DNA from: Chitinophaga sp. HK235
GTDB lineage: Bacteria; Bacteroidota; Bacteroidia; Chitinophagales; Chitinophagaceae
Direction of reading: 5' to 3'
NCBI RefSeq assembly: GCF_018255755.1
Contig: NZ_CP073766.1
Span: forward strand, 2,356,001-2,420,000
Length of the DNA: 64,000 nt
In this document: positions 50,977 through 59,441 of the stretch, piece after piece
Layout of the letters: each line of letters starts with the position of its first letter
How positions within the stretch are numbered: position 1 is the stretch's first letter
Translations under genes and position numbers: made by a program
Notes under the pieces: generated by a model
The model's database searches: none
The model's input: the letters and a program-made list of their open reading frames with translations, nothing else
Told to the model about the DNA's origin: nothing

Positions 50977-51693
50977 ATGTCTATGTCAGTTATTAAGGAA
51001 GCTAAACCGGTACATCGTGAGTTTGAGCTGGACCGGGCGGTGTTGTTCAGCGATGCCGTATTTGCTATTGCCATTACCCTGTTAATCATCGAAATCAAGC
51101 TGCCGCAAATGCCGGGCAAGATGCCTGTGGACAATTATATGCAGCTGCTGAAGCCCTTTCTGCTGGAGTTTTTCACCTTTGCGATGAGTTTTCTGTTCAT
51201 CGGCACATTCTGGAAATGGCATCTGCAGTTATGTCGTTTTTTGCAGCATTATGATGATGGGTTGATACATCGTAATCTTTTTTTCCTGTTTTTTATTGTC
51301 ACCTTTCCATTTTCCACGGCGGGGATAATGCATATGGGCAGCCATTTTATGCTGCCACTGTACGTATACCTGTTTAATCTGGCCGGTTGTATGGCGGGGC
51401 TGTTCTGGATCAGTTATTATATTTTTCAGCGTAAACCCGGACTGGTGGTGGCAGGACTGCATATGGAAAAGGAACTGCTTTATCAGCGGTTGAAATATAA
51501 TTTTCTGACGATGAGCACCGGGTTTACCATCATAGCCATGGCATACTTCATCTTCCCGGAAAACACCACTATGCAAAATATCAGTTTCTTCCTGATCCCT
51601 GTGCTGATCTTCTTCAATCATTTCAGGCTCAAGATAAAAAAACGTAATACGCTTCGCCTGGTGCATATCGGGGACAAATCGAGTTCATCATGA
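50977..51693 (+). CDS. TMEM175/DUF1211-family potassium channel-like membrane protein
   Basis: About 238 residues from ATG 50977 (24 codons inside the longest frame). ELDRAVLFSDAVFAIAITLL contains the R-x3-FSD signature (R20, FSD 24-26) of TMEM175 channels, and six hydrophobic segments follow. Bacterial TMEM175 proteins are potassium channels that form tetramers. The next gene starts within its stop codon (ATGATG/TGA), so the two are translationally coupled. The 239-base region before it is divergent with tolC. Confidence 0.88.
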   Translation: MSMSVIKEAKPVHREFELDRAVLFSDAVFAIAITLLIIEIKLPQMPGKMPVDNYMQLLKPFLLEFFTFAMSFLFIGTFWKWHLQLCRFLQHYDDGLIHRNLFFLFFIVTFPFSTAGIMHMGSHFMLPLYVYLFNLAGCMAGLFWISYYIFQRKPGLVVAGLHMEKELLYQRLKYNFLTMSTGFTIIAMAYFIFPENTTMQNISFFLIPVLIFFNHFRLKIKKRNTLRLVHIGDKSSSS

Positions 51694-52727
51694 TGGAAGT
51701 AGACAAAAGAGACGGACAATTTCTACAGCGAGTCATCCGTAAGTGGCAGCAGGACAAACTGATCAGTGATGCACAGGCGGAAGATCTGCAGCAGAGTTAT
51801 TCCATCCGCAACAGCGACTGGCAAACCATCACCCTGTACATCTTTATAGCAGCCCTTTCCTGTGCTCTGATGGCATTTGGTTCATTGGTACTGGATGAGA
51901 AGTGGATAGAAATTATCCGGAAGAAGTTTTCCCTGACAGATGGTGTGATCGCCTTTTTATTTGGTGCGCTGACTGTTTTCCTTTGTTACCAGGGCTGGCG
52001 CCGCAACCGGCATCATGCGTCCTTTTCCTTTAACCGTGAGCTGTTCTGGCTGTTGCCTATACTGAGTACAGGCGTTACCGTGGTATATCTTGGCAAAAGT
52101 GTGGGATATCTTGGCGGCAACTATGGCGTTTTCTGGCTGCTGGCCACGGCCGTATATGCGGTGGTGGCGCTGACGCTGCATTCCCGGCTGTTGTGGATTG
52201 CCACGCTGCTCTGTCTGATACCGGCTTACGTAAAGCTGACTTATTACCTTACCAACAATGGTCCTTATTTTCTGGGGATGAACCTTGCCTGCCGGATGGC
52301 TTTGCTGGCGCTGCTGCTGATAGCAGCAGGATGGGTGATGAAACACCGGGCTGTTTTTCTTCCGGCCAAAGAGATTACCTGGGCCGGTGGCTGGTTACTA
52401 TTCATGCTTTCCGGCTGGCTGATTTCCATCTTCGGCAATTGTGGTACCTGGCAGGAATGGCAGGCATTGCGGCAGGTGCATCTGTTGTGGTGGGTAGTTG
52501 TTTTCAGTGCACAGTGTGTCCTTACCCTCCTGCTGGGCATCCGTATCAAGGATGATCTGCTGCGGGACATGGGAGTGATATTCCTGTTGCTGGATCTTTA
52601 TACCCGTTATTTCGAATATCTGTGGGACCGTACCAACAAAGGACTTTTTTTCTCTATTCTGGCACTCTCTTTCTGGTGGCTGGGCAAGCGGATAGAGAAA
52701 TATCTGGAGAAACGCAGAGCACCGTGA
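51690..52727 (+). CDS. DUF2157/DUF4401-like polytopic membrane protein
   Basis: A 345-residue protein with a 55-residue soluble N-terminus (FLQRVIRKWQQDKLISDAQA, resembling the start of DUF2157) and about nine membrane helices, e.g. TLYIFIAALSCALMAFGSLV and WLLPILSTGVTVVYLGKSVG. It overlaps the TMEM175-like gene by 4 bases, so the two likely act together. Function unknown. I could not decide between DUF2157 and DUF4401 families. Confidence 0.7.
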   Translation: MMEVDKRDGQFLQRVIRKWQQDKLISDAQAEDLQQSYSIRNSDWQTITLYIFIAALSCALMAFGSLVLDEKWIEIIRKKFSLTDGVIAFLFGALTVFLCYQGWRRNRHHASFSFNRELFWLLPILSTGVTVVYLGKSVGYLGGNYGVFWLLATAVYAVVALTLHSRLLWIATLLCLIPAYVKLTYYLTNNGPYFLGMNLACRMALLALLLIAAGWVMKHRAVFLPAKEITWAGGWLLFMLSGWLISIFGNCGTWQEWQALRQVHLLWWVVVFSAQCVLTLLLGIRIKDDLLRDMGVIFLLLDLYTRYFEYLWDRTNKGLFFSILALSFWWLGKRIEKYLEKRRAP

Positions 52728-52734
52728 CAAGCAG

Positions 52735-52761
52735 CTGACCCAAAACGCCCTTTTGGGTCAG
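52735..52761. terminator. Bidirectional hairpin between convergent genes
   Basis: CTGACCCAAAA (52735-52745) and TTTTGGGTCAG (52751-52761) form a perfect 11-base stem with loop CGCCC, placed between the stops of the DUF2157-like and terpene synthase genes. A T-run is lacking outside the stem. Confidence 0.75.
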
Positions 52762-52777
52762 CCCTGCCATAACTTTA

Positions 52778-53752
52778 TCAACTGTTCACTTTTTCCTTTA
52801 CCATAGCCCCATATCTTCCGGTATCATGCAGGCTCCAGTCGAAGTTGCCGGTGATCCATGAGCGCAATACAGACACGTATCGCAGCAGTTCATAATCTCT
52901 TTCACTGCCGGTGAGCGGTAATAATTTTTCCAATACCACAAAGATGGCCACTTCTTCGTTGTGCATGCGGGCAGCTTCGTCTATGGCTTCCTGCAGGGAG
53001 CACTGGCGTTCGTGTTGCAGCACCATTACCAGGTTGTGTACATCGCCGGCTTTGCTTTCCTTATTAAAGGAAAAGAGGTCGTTGGACCAGCAGACAATAT
53101 TGTTGCAGGCCTGTATCATACGTTTGAGCAGGGCATTGTGGAGCAGTTCATCGGAGAGATAGATTTTTTCGATGATATCGATGGCTTCCACATCGGCCAG
53201 TAGAGCACCGGTATAGGGGCGCATTCTGACGTAGTCGGCTACTGAGGGCACTATGTGATTTTCTCTGTTTTGTGCTTCCCAGAGGCAGGAGTTAAAATAA
53301 TCTTCCATACTGCGGATAAAGCGCTGCTGCCAGGCAGGTGGGCTGATGGCCTGCATGCGTTCCCAGATGCTGATGAGAGCAGCTGGCAGTGGCGCATTGG
53401 TGGCCGAAGTACGGGGTTCAGGGCTGCGCAGGATGTTCATAAAACCGGCCATGACGTTGCGGAGGAAGTCGGATTTTTTTCCTGCTTCGGCTTCATCACA
53501 TTGGTCGTCGAGGATAAACAGCCAGGTGTTGAAGTCGGCGATAATGCAAAGTTCATGCAGTGCCGCATCGGGGAAGGCCCTGGCAGCCAGCCAGGCAAAA
53601 CGGGCTTTGGCAAAGCGCATTCTTGCCTTATCGGTAGAGAGCAAACCATGAAGGTACACCCAGTCCTCAACGTGTTGCTGGGCAGCCTGAACATGCGGAT
53701 TCAAACGAGAGGGAAACGGATACTGGATCCGGGGAAACTGGATCGTTGTCAT
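52778..53752 (-). CDS. Class I terpene synthase
   Basis: A 324-residue bacterial terpene cyclase. All catalytic marks are present: aspartate-rich DDQCDE (82-87), NSE triad NDLFSFNKE (224-232), pyrophosphate sensor Arg178 exactly 46 residues before the NSE Asn, and the C-terminal RY pair (313-314) in WSLHDTGRY. It binds Mg2+ and ionizes a prenyl diphosphate to form a cyclic terpene. Length fits mono-domain sesqui- or diterpene synthases; GPP, FPP and GGPP cannot be told apart from sequence. An Idi gene is 189 bases upstream on the same strand. Its own P450 or prenyltransferase is not adjacent. Confidence 0.93.
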   Translation of the reverse strand: MTTIQFPRIQYPFPSRLNPHVQAAQQHVEDWVYLHGLLSTDKARMRFAKARFAWLAARAFPDAALHELCIIADFNTWLFILDDQCDEAEAGKKSDFLRNVMAGFMNILRSPEPRTSATNAPLPAALISIWERMQAISPPAWQQRFIRSMEDYFNSCLWEAQNRENHIVPSVADYVRMRPYTGALLADVEAIDIIEKIYLSDELLHNALLKRMIQACNNIVCWSNDLFSFNKESKAGDVHNLVMVLQHERQCSLQEAIDEAARMHNEEVAIFVVLEKLLPLTGSERDYELLRYVSVLRSWITGNFDWSLHDTGRYGAMVKEKVNS

Positions 53753-53941
53753 GTGTCTGTGGTTTAACAGTTAACTATTAAGGGTTATGAAATGGCATAG
53801 ACAAAACAGGGATGTTCCCGGTAAAACGTAGACAGGCGGGCATAACAAGGGCTTACCCTACCTGTTGGCATAGTAAAAAAGATAAAGGTGATTTGTTTCG
53901 GTTAACAGCAAATGAGATGCAATAAAAGAGTACAGGGCAAT

Positions 53942-54481
53942 TTACACGTCAGCCGTGGTGACAGACAGATTCAGATATTTTAACACTTTTGGCAATGCGA
54001 GATGGAACCAGCTGGTAAAGCTGTCGGGCTCCCGCGCCATTAATTCCAGTATCTGACTGGGAGACATATACCGGTAATCTTTAACTTCCTCGCTGTCGGG
54101 GTTAATTGCTCCATTGTAGCATCCGATGAGCACATGATCGAATTCGTGCTCAACAAGTCCATTGTCAAAAACGGTCCTGTAGGTAAAGGCGAAAATTTCT
54201 TCCAAGGGACAGTCGAAACCCATTTCTTCCATCAGTCGGCGGTGCGCCGCATCGAGGGTGGTTTCGCCAGGCAGCTGATGACTACAGCAGGCATTGGTCC
54301 AAAGCCCGGGTGAGTGGTATTTTCCCAGGGCACGCTGCTGCAGCAAAATATCTCCGGCATCATTCATAATAAATACGGAAAAAGCACGGTGCAGAAGTCC
54401 TTTGCGGTGCGCTTCCATTTTCTCCATCGTACCAATAGGTTCATCGGATTCGGTCACTAATATTACTTCAGGTAGATTCAT
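53942..54481 (-). CDS. idi: Isopentenyl-diphosphate delta-isomerase type 1
   Basis: A 179-residue Nudix-fold isomerase. HRAFSVFIMNDAGDILLQQR, the catalytic cysteine in LWTNACCSHQLPGE, Nudix-like AAHRRLMEEMGFDC and the acid in VEHEFDHVLIGCY match Idi-1. It converts IPP to DMAPP, supplying prenyl precursors, and its place upstream of the terpene synthase is meaningful. A -7 promoter match ends only 7 bases before the ATG, so the message may be nearly leaderless. Confidence 0.93.
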   Translation of the reverse strand: MNLPEVILVTESDEPIGTMEKMEAHRKGLLHRAFSVFIMNDAGDILLQQRALGKYHSPGLWTNACCSHQLPGETTLDAAHRRLMEEMGFDCPLEEIFAFTYRTVFDNGLVEHEFDHVLIGCYNGAINPDSEEVKDYRYMSPSQILELMAREPDSFTSWFHLALPKVLKYLNLSVTTADV

Positions 54482-54488
54482 AGCGTAA

Positions 54489-54496
54489 CAAAGATA
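54489..54496 (-). promoter_or_regulatory. Candidate -7 promoter element of idi
   Basis: Minus-strand TATCTTTG, exact to TAnnTTTG, separated by only 7 bases from the idi ATG at 54481. The start of transcription would fall at or just before the start codon. No -33 TTTG at the expected distance. Confidence 0.45.
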
Positions 54497-54679
54497 TTTA
54501 ATAAAGCTGTTAGCTGTCGGAAATGATCGCGAATTACTAAAAATGAGCCTGTTTCTTCAATGGTTACTTTAAATAAATATACAATAATAACGGGAAAAGT
54601 GAAAAAAAATTACAACAGTGTGCGGTGTCCCTGCCGTCCTTCTTTGCGCGTGGATTTATCTTACCTTTACTGGAAAAAA

Positions 54680-55153
54680 ATGGCAGAAGACTTACAGATT
54701 GTACAGGGAGATAAAGCCACACAATACCAGACGCTGATCCCGCAGATCAAAGGATTACTGGAGGGTGAGCCGGACCTGGTAGCGAATCTGGCCAATGTAG
54801 CCGCTGCGCTGAAAGAACAATTCGGCTGGTTCTGGGTAGGGTTTTATCTGGTAAAGCAGGAAGAGCTGGTACTGGGGCCTTTTCAGGGGCCGGTAGCGTG
54901 TACCCGTATCCGTAAAGGAAGAGGGGTATGTGGTACCAGCTGGGCACAAGCCACCACACTCATTGTACCTGATGTGGAAGCTTTTCCCGGTCATATTGCC
55001 TGCAGCAGCCTCTCCAAATCAGAGATTGTGGTGCCACTGATAAAAGACGGCATAGTAGTGGGAGTGCTGGATGTGGACAGCGAACTACCCGATCATTTTG
55101 ACACTAACGACCAGCAGTATCTGGAGGAAATTGTTAAACTGATCTCCCTCTAA
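54680..55153 (+). CDS. msrC: Free methionine-(R)-sulfoxide reductase, GAF domain
   Basis: A 157-residue GAF-domain enzyme from ATG 54680 (an upstream ATG adds 40 unrelated residues). The three cysteines C74, C84 and C108, in PVACTRI, GRGVCGTSW and HIACSS, line up with the catalytic C84/C94/C118 of E. coli fRMsr at a constant offset of ten. It reduces free Met-R-sulfoxide with thioredoxin. It stands between the divergent idi and the phosphatase gene; no operon partner is evident. Confidence 0.93.
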   Translation: MAEDLQIVQGDKATQYQTLIPQIKGLLEGEPDLVANLANVAAALKEQFGWFWVGFYLVKQEELVLGPFQGPVACTRIRKGRGVCGTSWAQATTLIVPDVEAFPGHIACSSLSKSEIVVPLIKDGIVVGVLDVDSELPDHFDTNDQQYLEEIVKLISL

Positions 55154-55254
55154 ACATTTTCTGTTGCCATTACGTTTTAAAAAGTCAGGTACAACCGTAA
55201 CTGGCAAAGATTTTGCGGACCATTGCGCTGATAAACCAAAAAGGAATTTTAACC

Positions 55255-56007
55255 ATGTTCTTCTTCCGGAAAAAACGGGACCATAGTAAATCACTGATCC
55301 CTTTCCTCTCAGGTATTGAAACAGATATTCATTCGCACCTGATTCCGGGGATAGACGACGGCGTTCCGGATGTAGCCACCAGTGTAGATTTTATCAGTCA
55401 GCTGCACGAGCTGGGCATCCGGAAAATTATTACCACTCCGCATATTATGATGGACCGTTTTCCCAATTCGCAGGAATCCATTCATAGTCCTTATTTGGAG
55501 GTGGAAGCAGCCCTCGCATCCCAACGAATCAATGTGCCTTTCAATTATGCTGCGGAGTACTATATGGACGAGCAGTTTGAAGCACTCCTGAAATCACCGT
55601 TGCTCACCCTTAACGGGCGGCTGGTGCTGGTAGAGATCTCTTTTGTGGCCCCACCGCCACAGATGCACCAATGGCTTTTCGAAATGAGTGCCCGGGGCTA
55701 TATGCCTTTGCTGGCCCATCCCGAACGATATAACTATTGTCACAAAAACTTCAACCTCTACAAGGAATTTAAATCCTGGGGATGTCAACTGCAGCTGAAC
55801 CTGCTGTCGCTCACCGGTTATTATGGCAAAGCTGTACAACAGGCAGCTTTCCAATTACTGGATGCCAATATGATCGACTATATCGGTACAGACCTGCACC
55901 ATGAAAAACATATGCAGGCCATCCGCGATATTGCGGAAAACAAAAAACTGCTGAAGCGGCTGGAACAGTATCCGTTTAAAAACAATAGTCTGACCGCCAC
56001 ACGCTAA
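55255..56007 (+). CDS. PHP-family protein-tyrosine phosphatase, CpsB/YwqE-like
   Basis: A 250-residue metal-dependent phosphatase: TDIHSHLIPGIDDGVPD holds the first metal ligands, then ITTPHIMMDRFPN, YAAEYYMDEQFEALL, PLLAHPERYNYC, and YIGTDLHHEKHM with the last ligands. This family dephosphorylates the tyrosine kinases that drive capsule polymerization, or closely related targets. It faces the exopolysaccharide operon and so probably serves it, but no Wzz/BY-kinase is in the window. ATG 55255 chosen because MFFFRKKRD is a common start in the family. Confidence 0.9.
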   Translation: MFFFRKKRDHSKSLIPFLSGIETDIHSHLIPGIDDGVPDVATSVDFISQLHELGIRKIITTPHIMMDRFPNSQESIHSPYLEVEAALASQRINVPFNYAAEYYMDEQFEALLKSPLLTLNGRLVLVEISFVAPPPQMHQWLFEMSARGYMPLLAHPERYNYCHKNFNLYKEFKSWGCQLQLNLLSLTGYYGKAVQQAAFQLLDANMIDYIGTDLHHEKHMQAIRDIAENKKLLKRLEQYPFKNNSLTATR

Positions 56008-56012
56008 GCGCT

Positions 56013-57563
56013 TTACCGTACCAGCACCAGGCTTCCCTGTTGTTTGCGGGCCTGCAGTTTACTGTCAGTGTAAGTAAGCACCCATACATAACTCCCGGCA
56101 GGCTGCAGATAGCCATCCCAGGCCTGCTGGGGATCAGCACTGTTAAAAACAACAGCACCCCAGCGATTGTATACTGTCAAATGGTAAGCAGTAATATCAT
56201 CATTAACCCTGCATCTGAACACATCGTTGCGACCATCTCCATTGGGACTAAACGCCGTGGGCACATATACAGCACATTGCCGGTTGTTGCGGATGATCTC
56301 CGACATACCGGTTACCTGGCAATCATTTTTATCTTTAACAGTATAGTAATACCTGCCTTCATCCAACTGCGTCCAGGTATTGGATGACTGCCACTCCCCT
56401 GTTTCCAACCGATAAGCATAAGGCGTTGTACCGCCAGTCATCTGCAATTCTATTTTTCCATCATGGGTATCACTGCAACTGATGTCTTTCACCAGGGCTG
56501 CTGCTATCTGCAATGGTGGTGGTTCTGCAACATTTATAAGTTCCTGTGTGGCGCAGCCCAGTTCATCTTTTACCAGCAAAGGATATTTGCCGGGATGCAG
56601 CTCACGGAACTGTGGGGTGTACTGCGGATGATCACTCCCGTTGAAATAATAGCGGTATGGCGGTTTTCCGCCCGTGGTAACAAGGGATATTTCGTTCTGG
56701 TTATCTCCATAACATCTGGAAGGAAGCACCTTTATTTCGTTTTTCAGCACCTCCTCCCCGATAACTGCTGTAAGTGTGGTATAAGCGCCGTTGAAGCCTG
56801 TTATGGTGACTTCATAACTACCACCGGCCAGTTTACTGAGGGAAGAAGTCGTTTGTCCGCCGGGCTTCCACCGGAAGGTGCAGGGCACAGGGCCCCCCAG
56901 TACCTCGACGCTGGCGGTGCCTATGCTGCTACCTTTACAGGTAGGTTGTACCGTTAGTACCGCCTTCGGAATTTCCTGTATTACAGGAGAAAGATTATCT
57001 ACCAGCACTGCTGATAATTTTCCACTACTGCAAGGTGTAAAATAATTACACAGCATGATATAGGCATAATTCTTTTTTGCTGAAAACTCAATCCTGTAGC
57101 GCTTCCAGTCAGTATGATAAAAGGGCAGCGATTTCCATAGTACTTCTTCTTTTTCACCGGGTTTGTTGCCACCATATACGATAAAACCTCCGCTACAGGT
57201 CCGTTGTCCGAAGTATACCGGCGGAAAAGCCAGGTCCACGGAAAACGCGTAAGCTTTCCCTGCTTTAATACCGGTGGTCAGTTGCTGAACAATGCCTTCT
57301 TCCATGGTGGCATCGCTGATCATACCACTGTAGGTATTTCCATGGCTGGCGGGTTGGCTGACGCTGCAACAACCCGGTTGTATATCCGGTGAATTATTAA
57401 TGATCATCCACCCTGGTGGTGCGGCTGCTGCGCGTGGTGGTCCTTCCAGCGAAGGATTTTTTATTTCGATGTCCTGAGCAAGCAATGGAATGGAAAAACA
57501 TATAGCAAGCATACCGCTGGCTACCGCATAGGCCTTCCTGTATATGATGATGGCTCTCTTCAT
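56013..57563 (-). CDS. T9SS type B sorting-domain protein with SprB-like repeats
   Basis: A 516-residue exported protein with signal peptide (AYAVASGMLAICFSIPLLA). Residues 30-190 look like a carbohydrate-binding/jelly-roll region (IEIKNPSLEGPPRAAAAPPG). Three SprB-type repeats follow (about 200-420; e.g. CKGSSIGTASVEVLGGPVPC, CYGDNQNEISLVTTGGKPPY, CSDTHDGKIELQMTGGTTPY). The C-terminal CHU_C domain (VPTAFSPNGDGRNDVFRCRV, YNRWGAVVFNS, AGSYVWVLTYTD) is the type B T9SS signal. It is likely a cell-surface adhesin or filament; a terminator separates it from the aminotransferase upstream. Confidence 0.9.
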   Translation of the reverse strand: MKRAIIIYRKAYAVASGMLAICFSIPLLAQDIEIKNPSLEGPPRAAAAPPGWMIINNSPDIQPGCCSVSQPASHGNTYSGMISDATMEEGIVQQLTTGIKAGKAYAFSVDLAFPPVYFGQRTCSGGFIVYGGNKPGEKEEVLWKSLPFYHTDWKRYRIEFSAKKNYAYIMLCNYFTPCSSGKLSAVLVDNLSPVIQEIPKAVLTVQPTCKGSSIGTASVEVLGGPVPCTFRWKPGGQTTSSLSKLAGGSYEVTITGFNGAYTTLTAVIGEEVLKNEIKVLPSRCYGDNQNEISLVTTGGKPPYRYYFNGSDHPQYTPQFRELHPGKYPLLVKDELGCATQELINVAEPPPLQIAAALVKDISCSDTHDGKIELQMTGGTTPYAYRLETGEWQSSNTWTQLDEGRYYYTVKDKNDCQVTGMSEIIRNNRQCAVYVPTAFSPNGDGRNDVFRCRVNDDITAYHLTVYNRWGAVVFNSADPQQAWDGYLQPAGSYVWVLTYTDSKLQARKQQGSLVLVR

Positions 57564-57574
57564 AGAGTAGAACG

Positions 57575-57604
57575 GAAAAACGGCTCCGTATATACGAAGC
57601 CGTT
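57575..57604 (-). terminator. Terminator of the exopolysaccharide operon
   Basis: On the minus strand AACGGCT...AGCCGTT with inner CGTATATACG, followed by TTTTT. It lies 35 bases past the aminotransferase stop and just before the T9SS protein gene start. Confidence 0.82.
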
Positions 57605-57638
57605 ATATCTCTTTATTTTTCTATTTTTTTATAATAAA

Positions 57639-58772
57639 TCATTTGTTCCACAGTGCCTTAATAATATCTGTTGTTTGTTGCAGCTGCGCCTGGGTAAGGT
57701 TAGATCCACTTGGCAGACACAACCCATTATTGAAGAGCATTTCCGACACACCATTCACATAAGCGGGCACTCCGGCAAAAACCGGTTGCAGGTGCATAGG
57801 CTTCCATAATGGTCTGGATTCGATCTGGTATTTATCCAGTGCCAGCCGGATTGTTTCGCGGGTAATGCCATTGCTTTGCAGCGGATCTATCAGGATAGTA
57901 CTCAGCCAGCGGTTACTGAAAGTACCTTTCGGTTCGGACACAAACTGCACACCTGGCAAGGCATTCAGCTCTTTTTCATAATGCTGATAGTTGGCTCTGC
58001 GTTGTTCCACTCTTTTCTCCAGCACTTTCATCTGCCCTCTTCCGATGCCGGCGCAGATGTTACTCATCCGGTAGTTGTAACCGATATGGGTATGTTCGTA
58101 GTGAGGTGCAGGATCACGTGCCTGACTGGCCAGGAAGCGGGATTTCACGATGGCAGCCTTGTCTTTGCTCACCAATGCTCCACCACCACTGGTAGTGATG
58201 ATTTTATTGCCATTAAAGCTCAGGATGCCGAAATCACCCAGTGTGCCGCAGGCCTTATCACCGTACCAGGAACCTAACGCTTCGGCTGCATCTTCTATCA
58301 CCGGAATATCATAACTGGCTGCAATCGCCTGTATCTCGTTCATTTTTGCCGGCATACCGTAGAGATGTACGGGGATAATGGCTTTGGGCTTTTTACCTTT
58401 AGCTATACGATCACGGATGGCCTGCTCCAGTAAAACAGGATCAAGATTCCACGTATCCTTTTCACTATCTACAAATACCGGCGTGGCGCCCTGATAGGTG
58501 ATAGGATTGGCCGATGCAGAGAATGTCATACTCTGACAGATCACTTCATCGCCCGCCTTTACATCTGCCAGTACCAGCGCCAGGTGAAGGGCCGCTGTAC
58601 CGGAGGAGAGCGCTGCCACATATCCTTCTTTTAAATACTGTTCGAGATCTTCTTCAAACCCATCCACATTAGCACCCAAAGGAGCAATCCAGTTGGTATC
58701 AAATGCGGCTGTAACAAAGTCTTTTTCCGTGCCCCCCATATGCGGGGAAGAGAGCCATATCTTTTCGCTCAT
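57639..58772 (-). CDS. DegT/DnrJ/EryC1-family aminotransferase, PglE-like
   Basis: A 377-residue PLP enzyme, distinct from the one at the left edge: IWLSSPHMGGTEKDFVTAAF, ALSSGTAALHLALVLA, CQSMTFSASANPITYQGATP, VIEDAAEALGSWYG and FNGNKIITTSGGGA with the Schiff-base lysine. This pattern is of the UDP-4-keto-6-deoxy-GlcNAc aminotransferases (PglE/PseC-like), making a 4-amino-4,6-dideoxy sugar, here for the initiating sugar of the glycan. It is last in the operon; the sugar transferase gene is 54 bases upstream. Confidence 0.87.
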   Translation of the reverse strand: MSEKIWLSSPHMGGTEKDFVTAAFDTNWIAPLGANVDGFEEDLEQYLKEGYVAALSSGTAALHLALVLADVKAGDEVICQSMTFSASANPITYQGATPVFVDSEKDTWNLDPVLLEQAIRDRIAKGKKPKAIIPVHLYGMPAKMNEIQAIAASYDIPVIEDAAEALGSWYGDKACGTLGDFGILSFNGNKIITTSGGGALVSKDKAAIVKSRFLASQARDPAPHYEHTHIGYNYRMSNICAGIGRGQMKVLEKRVEQRRANYQHYEKELNALPGVQFVSEPKGTFSNRWLSTILIDPLQSNGITRETIRLALDKYQIESRPLWKPMHLQPVFAGVPAYVNGVSEMLFNNGLCLPSGSNLTQAQLQQTTDIIKALWNK

Positions 58773-58826
58773 AATTGATAAATTTTATAATCCTTGGTAT
58801 GATTGTTTATGTTGATACAGGCCTGA

Positions 58827-59441
58827 TCAGGCATTTACCTCTCCGGTAAACCTTTCCGACGACACATGCCCTTGCTGGGAAATGCCCTCTGACTTAAATA
58901 CCTTGATGACCGTCAGCAGCAAAATCCTGACATCCAGCAGCAGACTCAGATGATCTACATACCACACATCCAGGTCAAACTTCTGCTTCCAGCTGATGGC
59001 GTTTCTTCCGTTCACCTGGGCCCAGCCGGTAATACCCGGCCTTACCTCATGACGCCGTGCCTGGCGCGGTGAATACAGTTCCAGATAATCTACCAGTAAA
59101 GGACGCGGGCCTATCAAACTCATATCTCCCTTCAGTACGTTCATCAGCTGCGGGATTTCATCCAGTGATGTTTTGCGGACAAATGCCCCTACCGGTGTAA
59201 GCCGGTCTGCATCGGGCAATGGCTCCCCTACTGCATTACGTCTGTCGTTCATGGTTTTGAATTTGATTACCCTGAACACCTTTCCGTTTCTGCCCGGCCG
59301 GGGCTGTAAAAAGAATGGTTTTCCATTGTTGGCGAAGTACAACAACACCGTGACCAGCACAAACAGCGGTGACAGCAGCAGCAGTGCCGTGCATGCAACG
59401 AGTATATCGAGCAGTCGCTTTAAAAAATTACGATACAACAT
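58827..59441 (-). CDS. Initiating sugar transferase (monotopic phosphoglycosyl transferase, PglC/WcaJ type)
   Basis: A 204-residue protein: one re-entrant helix (RLLDILVACTALLLLSPLFV), the QPRPGRNGKVFRVIKFKTM segment, catalytic Asp-Glu dyad in TSLDEIPQLMNVLKGDMSL, and IGPRPLLVDYL, GITGWAQVNGRN. It transfers a phospho-sugar to undecaprenyl phosphate to begin glycan assembly. Its start overlaps the preceding GT4 gene by 14 bases. Together with PglE-like aminotransferase and hexapeptide acyltransferase, a diNAcBac-like or related amino sugar is the best guess. Confidence 0.92.
   Translation of the reverse strand: MLYRNFLKRLLDILVACTALLLLSPLFVLVTVLLYFANNGKPFFLQPRPGRNGKVFRVIKFKTMNDRRNAVGEPLPDADRLTPVGAFVRKTSLDEIPQLMNVLKGDMSLIGPRPLLVDYLELYSPRQARRHEVRPGITGWAQVNGRNAISWKQKFDLDVWYVDHLSLLLDVRILLLTVIKVFKSEGISQQGHVSSERFTGEVNA

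Noticed and set aside
53753..53941. Promoter for the terpene synthase in the gap after idi
   Set aside because: TATCTTTT with a TTTG upstream is present on the minus strand but spacing is about 24 bases, outside the usual range.
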